From Patiria pectinifera (Eukaryota; Echinodermata; Asteroidea; Valvatida; Asterinidae): a stretch of 64,000 nt of DNA. The notes below the pieces were generated by a model, which was given only the letters and a program-made list of their open reading frames with translations, was not told the origin of the DNA and searched no databases. Every line of letters begins with the position of its first letter. The first letter of the stretch is position 1. Location of the stretch: positions 5,909,501 to 5,973,500 of the forward strand of contig CM057146.1 in assembly GCA_029964075.1 (NCBI GenBank), written 5' to 3'. Of the stretch, positions 41,701-53,700 are shown in pieces. The translations under genes and the position numbers were made by a program.

Positions 41701-44700
41701 AAAGCAAAGAACCAAGACTTTTACAAAGATTTCAATTTAACTTCGCGTTTAAAATAAATATGCTACACAATATCTTTTTTTAAATTTGTACATCAATTCA
41801 TAGAGAACCTTTAATCAACAATACATGTATATTTGCCAATCAATTCAGTTGATATGAGTGGGTAGACTGTCAACTCCCCACAGGGGCGGCGGAACTGGGG
41901 GGGGGGGACTTGCCAACAAAAGTGTTCCTCTCGCGGTTATAAATGTGCCCCCCCCCCCCCAGATGAAAACAAAATTTAATCCTTCAAACGCACACAATGA
42001 AAGCATATGATCGCGCTACAAATAAAATTGTCTCCTCTCTTGTAATGGAAAACTGCCCCTCAAAAAACACAAGTGCCCCTCTCGCATTAACAAGATTGTG
42101 CACCTTCTCGAGATGGAAAACTATACCCCTCGAAAGCACAATTGTGTTAGTGCCCCGCTTGCAACATTAAAATTGTGCCTCTCTCATGGCAAAGTGGCCT
42201 ATAACAGTGCCCCTCCTCACGCGAATATAGAATGGTCACTGAGCTGGCCATCAAAAGCAAAAGTGCCCCTCTCGCGACAAAAAAAAATGGTTTCTCTACA
42301 TAACTAGTCAAATTCGTGGGCGGACCCACAGGGGTTACTGCCGGGGGCGGAGGGTGTGCAGTGTACCAGGGGGGGGGTCAACGCGCCATGCCTCTCCCCC
42401 CAAAAACCCCCACTAAACCCAATTTTTTTTAGTGACGTCGCAAAAAAGGGCAGCCACTACGTACGCCACCATCTTTTCACCAAAATTGCTTAAAGTGGTC
42501 AGAAATTGCCCTAGATCGCACCACGGAGCATCTAAATCATTTTTTCTTCTACCGGGCCCTTAATCGGGCCCCGGACCCCACGCTGTAAATTTGTGGACCC
42601 ACTTTTTGGACACCAACGGAAGGTGCCCCTTTTTTCTGGATAAGAGCCCCTTTTGGGTGTTCCCCCCCCCCCAGTTTGAAAAGCGTTCCGCCGCCCCTGA
42701 CTCCCCCACATTTAAATAGAACATAAAATAAAGAAATAAAGACCATCAAAAAATACTTTAAATGAGACGATGGCTTGTTCTGACACCCCCCCCCCAAGTG
42801 CTATAGGGAAGAAAACACAAACCAAATAGGGAAGCTGTGTGTGAGGAGAGGCAACTAGTGCTTCAAAACCATATAGCTGCATAATACAGCTCTATGTAAA
42901 AAAAAAACATCTTCATCTTTTAAGGTGGTGTTATTTCACCCTGTTCCTTTCATCATGAATTGAAAAAAATACTTATGTACGATGCAACAAATAATGTTGC
43001 TTTGAGTTGAGTGATAATGTGTTTACAATATTATTGTACCAGCACATATATAAGTTGACTTTTTACAGTGTTCGTAACACTTTATGAAAACAAAATTCCC
43101 TGACTCCTCTCCAAAAGTCCAAAAGTGGTATTGTTTCTGAGACATTTCCAAAATTCCCTGAGAAATATTTTTACTTTAACAAGGTTGCTGAAAAGACAAG
43201 GTTGCTACAGATAACATTCACCCTGCGTAAACACTACAAAATAACTACTCCCAAAGTCCCACGTCCTAATTCAGCCAACATAAATCTTCCATCAGACGCA
43301 ACTGCAAATAAAATTAATGACAACCCCTTTACTTGGCTGCCGACGTGCCAACGCCATCGAAGATCAGGAAGATCAACCAAGCGCGCGCCGCGAAAATTCC
43401 GGATTTGACTGGTACCCTGTAACGTCAATATCCTATGATCTTACGTGCACCAGTACAACCCCATAGAACTCAGCACACATTGGGTGCGTTCGTTTTGCTC
43501 ACCCGGCTGGGTCGACACGGGTCGTCCCGTGCCGTTCGATTAGCGCTGACGTCATTCTCGGGGCTCACCCAGGCCAAGTTCGGGCAAGGACCATTAGTCG
43601 ACTAGTGGTTGATTTGTGACGTACCTTACGCCTGCGCACTGATAGCAACGTGCGAACGTCTCTAGTCAAACGCTGGTCAATGGCAAAACGTCTGGATCCT
43701 GGCTCTCTGCTAGCGTTATGAATGCGCTCGGCTATTGGTTACCAGCGAAGCAACCAACCCCAGTAGGCTGGTTCCAAATAGTCGACTAGCGTAGTCAACC
43801 ACCGTTGACTAGACAGAGTTCGGGCAAACGTTAGTTAACCATTGGTCAACTATAGTCCTTGCGCGAACTTGGCCGATGTCAGCCACCACAGACCCAACCT
43901 CGTCCCCAGGGTGTCGAACAGTACGCGCCCATCACTACCTGCTCTCTCACCCTGGTATTGGATCATTTGCATGTGCAAGATTTTTGCACACGTATGCAAA
44001 TGATGACTAGTGTGGTGCCTTGGATATGCTTTACATTAGCGTTTGTTTTTGTATGCGGTGTCTGGGGTAAAAACAGAGTCAATTCGTCGCAGCACGAGCA
44101 CGGCGTGAGTTACGAAAACACGATTTTTAAAAATTAAACTGTTACGATCTTATCGAGACAACATGCAGTATCACATTTCATATTAATATGAACAAACTGG
44201 AAAGGAAATTAGTATTTTCGAGAAGGCGTGGACGAATGATCGCGAAAACACGTACTGCGCGTTGTAAATAATAACACCAAGTACACGATAAAAATCCATT
44301 ACTGGCCAATTACGGTATCGAATCAGGATACAGGAAGAAAGTTTCCTATCCAGGGCTTACTATTAGAAACGAGGTTGGAAATAAAGTAAGCACTGGGGAC
44401 GAGGTTGCCACAGACCCTGCTCGTGGAGCAGAGTCACCGGTGGAAGTTACGTCACGTATCAGCGTTGTTCATTCCCTAGAAACGGACAAGGAGTTCCAAA
44501 GAGATATAACACGTGGGAAACAGCTATACAATAGGCCTTTTGTTGTTCCACATCTCGGCATGGCACAGCTATAGTGTATGGGTGAGAGGAAGCAGAGAGC
44601 CTGGTTGCATGCTCAAACACCCTGACAGGAGGAACCAAGTCAAACAAACTGCTGGAACAATGTCCATGGAAACGGGACTGAGGGTGGAGTTTCGACCAGT

Positions 44701-47700
44701 AATGTAATAATTACCAATAGTGTACTACCGACCAGTAATGTTGTAAAATTCGACCACTGGTCTCAACAGGTGGCTACAAACCCACGGGTGCACGAAAGGG
44801 GTTGTAATAATGAGCCCACATCAACCAAACGAACGATTCGCTTCTGCACCCGAGATAAATGGCATTGGCAGGCAGAAGCTCCGGTCCATAATGTGGCAAC
44901 AGTACCCATCAGGGGACGTATGGTTGTCGTAATTATATAAGTACAGAATAGCATCATTAGGAGGTAACGTTTTGTGTTAAATAATTGACCCCAAGTTCTA
45001 TAGAACTAAGTAAATACAACCCAAGCACGGTCATAGGCCAACTGAGCTACCTTAGGTATATGGTTAAATTGACCCCAAGTTCTAAGTAAATACAGCTCAA
45101 GTGTAGCTTCATAACTGAAGCTTACACATTGACCCCAAGTTCTAAGTAAATACAACCCAAGCATAGCGCCATGGCCCAAGCTTGGGGTTAAATGTAATAA
45201 CCCAATCTGTTAGTCGGTAAAACTAAATTTGGTCAGTAACCCAAGCCTGGTTAAATTGACCCGGAAATTCTAACCCAAACAATTTGGGTGGGCGCAGCCC
45301 AAGTTTCGTTACAGTTTTCACCCTATATACATACTTGGCTTAAAGTTTACGCCATTTGGATTAAAATGTAACCCGGGCAGTAATGTTCAGCGTGCTCGAC
45401 CGGGCGCGTGGAGATGCGATAACCTCGTCCCCGTGGTGTCGAGCAGTACGCATTACAGTAGAGAAACGGAAAGTACTGTTTGAAAGGAGGATTGGACATA
45501 ATAATTAGCACTGAAGGTAAGACAAATGAAATAAAAAACACCAAGTATAGGCCTACACGATTCAAATCCCTTCGGCCTACATGATGCGGAATCGAATCGG
45601 AATACAAGAAGCAAGTTACCCTACCAGCCTTGATGTAGTGAGGTTCAAGAGTATGACCCTGGGAACGAGGTAGCCGTTGCGCTGGGGCCGAGATAAAGCA
45701 AACAAACAAATTCCAAATGCCGACTTGAAATCCGGTGTAGCGTGAATATCAGACTCCATGAAATATGGACTCGTTGGTAGTATTGCGCATGCGAAAGTAT
45801 GATAATAGCCTATAGACCTATAGGAGCCTGGTGAGTGACCTGTCACGTGCGAGGGATTAACCAATAATAGGGAAAATGAGTCCGATTTTCATAGGAGTCG
45901 GATTTTCATATGATATGACACCGGTCGAAGGGAATTTGAACTCTGTCACTGCTACCGTATTCTGTATAGTTCAATGCGGAGTTAATGGAGTCAATGCGAT
46001 ATGCGGTACATGATACGCGCAGAATTCTATATCCATGTATAACTTGCATCATTTTAATAATGAAAATGACCTCTCCGAGACAACGATGATAGCTAGACAA
46101 GTCATGTACAAGCTTGCACAAAAGCCCCGAAGATGGCAAAACATGTTGGCAGTTGATCCTGTTTCGCTTTGAAAAATTCATGATGCACGTTTTGTTGAGG
46201 AAAAAACGAAGGGTGCTCTTAATATTACTATTGACGGGCTGTTTAGGCTTGATGAATTTATACCTTACATTGTGCTGTTTATACGACGATCATCAAGTTC
46301 AACGATGGATATACATGTATCAGGAAGGGACCTCTACATCCAGGTAAATACATGTAATACAACAACAGCGGGCCTAGGCTCGCCATCTTGTATGTAGACC
46401 GGCGATCTACAAAGACTGGATAGCGTACAGGAAGCCGCAGAATGAAGCCATATTGGAGGGACAAATTAATAATTGCAGTCTTCATAGGCAGTTGTGATCA
46501 CGGTGTTCACTTTTGTAGCATTGTGGTTCCACCACTTCTGACCATGGTTCACGATTTTTCAAACGTCGTGGTCAGGTGTATAGGGCTACTTTTTGAATGC
46601 CGCCGTTCACTTTTTGCGACGTTTGGAAATACATATATTGTTGATGTACCCTAACGTGGCGCGGCCCCCAACGCGGCGCACTTTGATTTTTCGCCTGTAG
46701 CGCCTACCTAGAGCAAAAGTTTTAACTGAAATTTCACAGAAAGTGAAATTTCATCAAGTTCTAAACACTCCTGTTCATAAATCGCGAGTTCATTTACCCG
46801 TAACAAAGTTAGAAGAAAAATTTATTTTGGCGTGATTTTCCGATTTTATTTTCAAGTGCAAAGTGAACCCTTTGAAAATGCCCCGAAAAATAAGAAAATA
46901 ATTTTCTGACAAACATCTGGCTGGGTATGTAAGTAGAGATAATAATTATTTATCAGAATTTATCAAGTTTACAGAAATTCTTAAATGTTAATTTGGAATT
47001 TTCCGAGATTTATTCAAGTGCGCCACGTTAGGGAACACCCCGCCAATTTGTGCCCAATTTCCGGACGCCACCGTTTTTGAATTTCGGATTAAATTTCATG
47101 AAACCGAAATTGTTCACAGAGGTTAAATAGCAAGCATTAATAAGGTAAAAGTACCAGTATTTTACTGCATGAATTTGAGGTTTGTAAACAAAGAGGTTAG
47201 GCAACACTACACGAGGAAAGTCGGGTAAGCTTCGAAGTGCGCCACGTTAGGGAACACGACTATATATAAATCACGACGGAAACTTGTCCTTTTTTAGAAC
47301 ATCAGTGGTTATGATTTGGCGATAGAGTCCGAGTCGGAACCATTTATGGGACTCCAAATAAATCATCGCATACTCGGTGCCCTAAAACAGTCAGCCTATT
47401 ACCCTCAAAACAGACCCATCAAAATTCAGTCAAACTTTCAACATTAACACTCAACTAGAACGGCGAAGCCGCCATGGCTCGCTGTAGAAGGCGGGAAGGG
47501 AGGCTGAAGGTAGGGTTGGGGGTGTGCATGATGGGGATCAGGATTCTCGTTGATGTGCCAAGGTGAAGGGGTCAGTTTTTAAATGTCAACATAAAAAGTC
47601 AACAGATGACCTAATAAATACATGTGTATATATAGGTTAGCCGTCACTGCGTTATGGGAAGTTTTCCATTGCTAGGGTAATTAGGACCCAGTTGTGGAGC

Positions 47701-50700
47701 CTTTTTGCAGCCCCCACAGTGTCTTCAGGTCCCCATACTTGTATTACCATGGGAGAACTCTTGTGTAGTCCCCACAAATGCAGAACAAGAATGGGTATAC
47801 GTGTACATGTAGACACAGCACCATCACCACATGCCCCAAACATAATCCCCATCCCCCACCCGCCCCCCCACCCCAACCCCACCCAAACTCCAATCCTTAT
47901 CTCCTTCCCCCTACCCCAACCCCCTGCACCCACTTACCCTATCCTCCCCATCCCTCCTTACCCACTCCTACACATCCCCATCCTAACCCCTACTCAAATC
48001 CCTATATCCCGCCCACCGGCCCCATTCCCCCTACCCATATCGACCCATACATCCCCACCCGACCCCAACCCCTACTCCGATTCCTATATACTGCTCCCTC
48101 CCCTTACCCAGCCCCTACACCCACCTACCCATCCCCAACCACCCCTACACATCCCCACCCCAACCCCTTCTCAAATCCCTATTTCCCTCCCCCTCCCAGA
48201 CCCCCCAACCCTCCCCCTACCTGTCTCCACCCCATTTCCTTGAATTAAAAATCCTCAATAAAATAATGAAAATTACTGCAATGATATGAACCTAAGGCCT
48301 AAAAAAAAAGGTGTTATGTTGGCGTAACCCGACTGACCCTAAAAATGCGGCCGACCCTGGATATTTTTTTTTTTTGAAGGGAAGAAATATAATTAAAATC
48401 TATAGAAATGAATTTTAAATACGTTTTGAAACCATTTCTGACCGTTTCTCCTCAATTGTATGACGATAGCTCGCGTGGAACTTTGGAGTGCACAATGTTT
48501 TGCACCTTCCTCTCCATGACACAACGAACATGCAGAAGATCGCGCAGGCCTACAGGCAGTGCGCGTGCGGAGAGCTAGATCGATGCACCATGCATGCATG
48601 TACAGTACATGTATAGCCTCGTCCTCGACTGTTGCACGGCGCGAACTGCTACATACACTATTGAAAATACTTCGCTATTTATTCCATGTTAAAAAAATAG
48701 TTCATTATAATATAAATTATTTTAATTAATTTTCCACTATTTTACACGATAACAATTGATATATATTTATTCTAAAAATGGTAAACTATTCTGTAACCCC
48801 GGCGGCCGACGCGACCCGGCCGGCCCCCGGCCCGTGGTTACGCGCGTACGCCGTCACATCATGGCGCCCGGTACCGAAGCGTACAGTGTTTCCATCAAGG
48901 GCAAATGGGGATCTTCGGTCATTTTCGACCGTTTAATGCGGATAAATTTGAGTCTAGAGCTGGGGGTAATCGCCCAGAGCTGTGCCGATGGTGTAAAAGC
49001 GGGTTACACCGTACTAAAAATACAAACTTAAGGAAGGTCCATATAAAGATGTCGACGCAGATGAAACGGCTAACATTTTTGTCTGATTTTGGATTCCGCT
49101 TTTTGATATGTACCTTTGGAAAGGTTGATGATGAGTTTAAAAGTATACAAATATTGTGTGTAGCCTTGTTTTCTTTTGTTATCGTGTACTACTACCGGCT
49201 TAATGTCATTTTCGTTGCTGGGATAAAAAAAAACACACAAAAAAACAACCGACCTACCTACCCTATTTTTTTTGGCCCGTTACGCCAACATAACTTTTTT
49301 TTTGAAGTTATATATGTTATATAAGATGATAGATGTAAACTTCATTTAATTTTTTCCCCAAGTTAGCTAGAACCAAAAACTTCATCATTTTTATCTGAAC
49401 GCGGACGGCCGGACGGACGCCCGGACGTACGCCGGACGGACGGACGGACAGACGGACGGAAATTGGTATTACATAGGCTCGCATCTGCTTCGCAGCTCGC
49501 CAAAAATAAAAATTCACTGTTAGGCCAAAAAAAAGAGTCTCCGGTTTCTGGTATGCGCGCGCGTCGCCGTAGCCATGCGCGTCGGCAAAATGAAAAAGTT
49601 TTTTTTCAATACAAGATGATGTTTCAAAACCGCCAAACTCACTGGTTTGACTGGAATTCTGCTGCTGCACAATTTTAACGTGTTTTTAGATGGGGTTATG
49701 ATCGAGAATAAGATTTATGTGGCCTCTCTGGACTCACATATATTTGCACTAAGTTTAGTCGGGTACCATTTGCAGTCATCAGCCGACTTTTGAACCCCCC
49801 CCCCAAAAAAACCAGGTAAAAAAAAAAAAAGCCGCGTCGTCGCACCACTTTTGGGGCAAGCTCCATACCAGAAACCGGAAACTTTTTTTTTGGCCTTAGT
49901 TTTGACCAAAGACGTCAGTTATCGATAGCGATGGTTGCATATAGAGCGCCCCTACACAGTGTCTTCCTTTTTTACTTTCTCGCACTAACGTCTTGGGAAT
50001 CTTGCATTAATGGGGGCGTGGTCATTAAAATGTAAATACTGATATCTTCGAACGAAACAGCGGCTTCCAATGCACTATACGGGTATTCGCTCGCGACTAC
50101 CGTGGGCCCTATCACTGCGCTGCATATCGAATTAGCGCCCGCGACTGACTTTATAAACCGTTTCGCGATCGCTGATTGGTTCCCTGGTAAAACCTAGAGA
50201 GAAAATAAAGAAAAACTTACACGGCTACTACCAGATTCCCAAGACGTTAGTGCGAGAAGGCGAGCTGGTTCAAGCCTGCCGTTAGATCGATAACTAGCGT
50301 CTTACTCTTAGGCCAAGACTTATTCACTGTGTTATGCATAGGCAAGGGCGGATCGGGGGCCATGGCCCCCAAAAATAACCTAATAGGTTTTTTTTAAGTG
50401 ACGTCGCAATAAAGGCAGGCTCTGCGTACACAACCATCTTTTCCTCACAAAACATTGGACAAAGTGTTCAGAAAATTGCCTCAGATGGCACCACAGAAGA
50501 TCTAGAATCCATTTTTTTTCAGGGCCCTTAAGGGGCCATTCAGAATTTTCAATGTTTTAAAATTTCGACTTTTTTTCCAAATTATTTTGACCCACCCACC
50601 CACCCCTAATTTCGATTAATAAAAAACTGAACATGTACATGTACATGCACTTGCATGTACATGTACTTGAACACCATGTACATGTGTGTCTAGTTCAGTG

Positions 50701-53700
50701 ACGGCGTGAAGTTGTCGGTCTTCCTCGTTTGCATTGATGATATGCTGATATGCTGTTGGGAATGACAGGTTGCAGTTTTGGAAGCCACAAAGATGACCGT
50801 GGTTTTGTCGTTTTCTGTATGAGGTGGATGACATGTGACATACGAGGTTGTGCCTGTCACGTGAGGTAGCTGAGAAAAACATTCGCTCGTACCCCCCCCC
50901 CCCCCGAGCGAAAGAAAACATCAGGTTTGGGCAGACATCACATCACAGGCTGCGGTCCTCGTAGTCTTGGAGTCAAGTGGTTGAATAGTCCAGTTTGTAT
51001 AGGGATTGGATACACGTAGGCCTACATGACGTACACGTACAGTACACAGTGGCGTAGCCACGGGAGGGGGAGGGGGGCGTGGGGGGGGGGCGACAGCCCC
51101 TCCAGTCGCCCCCCAGTCGCCCCCCCCCCCCCACTGAGATTTTGAGTTTCTAAAAAAATTATCATTGATCTACATGACGCCCCCATGAAATGTTCCGGCC
51201 CCCCCCCCCACTGAAAAATTCCTGGCTACGCCACTGGCCCCGGTTGACCATGCACACCATGCCTCGAACTATAGTGTGATCCGGTACACTCGCTGGCCCC
51301 GTCCAGCTGTTGCTTCCCCGTCACTGTAGCGGTCCGCTCCCGCTTCAGTCCGGCCGTCTATGCGAAGCGAAAGCTCGTACCGTGCCCACTCGGTTCAGCT
51401 AGAATCTTTGGCATACTTGGTTCCCCCAGTTAGTGTTGTGAGACTCCGACACCGGTCTTGAAACCAAGGAAAAGCCTGACGTTGGAGGAATCCCCACGAA
51501 GTTAAACAAACCAGTAAAGTCACTGTGTGAAAGCTCTGTTTGATTCTAATATAAAGTTAATGAACTAATGGGGAATGCAACAATTTCAGGAATGAATTGC
51601 AGGGCAGCTCCGTCGCACAGCCTTTAACGTTTCACCACTTGAAACTTAGAACTGATAGACACATGGATTACAAGATAAGAGAACTGTTCAATTGCCTCAT
51701 TGATATTCTCCGAAGTCACCGTGTTAAAATTAGAAAAAGTTTTAACTATGGAAGGTTGTGAATCTTTTCTTTCAAAACTGAGGGAGGAATTATTGCAGTC
51801 ATATTTATTCTATCGTCAATGTAAAATTGTGTCATTTCATTTTGTTCCCGGGTATTTTCTTGTTGTTTCTTTTGTGTGTGTATTTAATGTGAGTGTAGAC
51901 CTATGTATGTCAACTAGGCTGTTTGTTTTTATGGTTTGCATTTTTCTCTCTGAGGCTTTAAAAATAACATCTTCATGGATTCCCAGCACAACTCCTCACA
52001 ATAAGCCCAGTGTTCACAATATTTCTCGTTGTGGGTCTGAAAATGAAAATTGTCGGTTTGTGTATTATGAATATGATCAAGTGAAATTATTTATGCAGTA
52101 TTTTTTTTTCCATTTCCCTCAAAATTGCATATTGTAATATTGTACATTTTTATCGATTTGCTAGAATATGTGATACCTCACCAACAAGTATCTTTTAACG
52201 AAATTCAATCAGAATATTTATCAATTTTTAAAAAAAAATTTAGTTGTTGTGTTACTTGTTGGTGTCCCTGCCACACTGTACGATGGCGTAGCCGTGCGTT
52301 ACTTTCGTTTTGACGGGGTTTTTACTGAATAGAGTCTGGTGACTGTACATAGAAATTTCTTTGAATAAAAGTCGAATCATTCATTCATGTGCACTTGTTA
52401 TGCAAAGCAGGGGCAGTGGTTCAAGGATATCTATGTCGACGTGCAGAAAGTGTGCAAGAACGCGACTTGAATGCTTTTATGTGTTCACAATACAACGACG
52501 CTGTCTAGTTATTTCACTGTGTGACACAGTGAGAAATTTTGGAATCATAATGGCGTCAGCGATACTTGCTGGGGAAATCTTGCGTACGACTTTCTGCACT
52601 TTGGTACTTTTGTTTCCAGGACAATTGTGTGTACGGTAACCCGACGTACCCAGATTTTTAAAGACGAAATTGCCGACCTCAAACTTGTTAGTGCCATATT
52701 TGGCAACTATATGTGCGTTATTAGTTAAATTAAACAAATGAACAGGTTTATTAAACATAGTACCATTGAAGGTACCTAAAAGTAAACATAACAGCATAGA
52801 AGACCGACAGACGAACATGAAATATTACAAAATAAACATATTTGTCTGGATAATTTTTTAGGGCGTTACCGGCAAGTTAACACAAACTTGGTGTAAAATA
52901 GATCATGGGAGTTACTTTTCTTTGACTTTTCATACAAGTTTACATAAACTTTAACTGTATGACCTGCAGTGGCGTAGCCACGGGGTGCGTGGGGGCGACA
53001 GCCCCCCGCCATGAAACCTTGTTGCCCCCCAGCCGCCCCCCCCCCTGAGATTTTGAGTTTCTAAAAAATTATCATTGATCTACATGACCCCCCCCCAAGA
53101 AATGTTCCAGCCCCCCCCCCATGCAGCGCCCCCCACTGAAAAAAATTCCTGGCTACGCCACTGACAGTACATACAGGGGACGAAGTTGGAAAGAAACACG
53201 CAAAAGAAATATCGGAACGCTTGCGCGTAGTTCAGGCAAGTCAAAAGATCTATCTTTCTTTGTTTTTTAAAAATCTTTTTTCCCATGGAAAGTGAATTTC
53301 GATTTTCAATTATTTAGCTTGACCCACCCACCCACAATTTGGAAAAAAGATCGAAATTTTAAAACATTGAAAATTCTGAATGGCCCCTAAGCGGGCCCTG
53401 AACCCCATGCCGTGTTTTTTTCGACTCTCTTTTTGGGGACCAAATGTTTTGCCCCCCCCCCCCCAAAAAAAATCCGTTCTGGATTTGCCCTTGGTATAGG
53501 TCACAGGCTAGTGTCACACAACATTTTTGAAAAGAAACGCCGGTGACTGCAGTGACGACGGGCGCTCCAGCGACTCGACTCGACTCGACTCGATTTCTGA
53601 GGACCACTTCACCCCGAAATTTGTGAATTGTTATATTTGTAAACTGTGCATTTTCAAGGTATATCTTTGTGAATGCCGTATTTATATACAATAATAATAG

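Larger units (their letters stand above)
51047..53163. mobile_element. Composite hAT unit: two MITEs plus 1.7-kb cargo, one target duplication
   Basis: Two direct-oriented MITEs with CAGTGGCGTAGCCACG/CTGGCTACGCCACTG ends lie at 51047-51236 and 52967-53163. The 8-bp ACAGTACA occurs just outside the pair (51039-51046 and 53164-53171). The inner flanks do not match each other or it (GCCCCGGT, ATGACCTG). This is the pattern expected if the whole 2117-bp unit transposed together. Confidence 0.75.

Noticed and set aside
43859-44137. Frame with a signal-anchor-like hydrophobic stretch ([19 protein letters not shown]) as a fourth ST8Sia first exon
   Set aside because: No sequence similarity to exons 1a-1c, its donor-like GTGAGT would be phase 0 rather than phase 2, and it lies within a MITE with AACCTCGTCCCC ends.
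47692-48248. Proline-rich open frames of 156-183 codons
   Set aside because: They occur in two phases at once and are explained by the C-rich repeat; no start context, splice sites or family.
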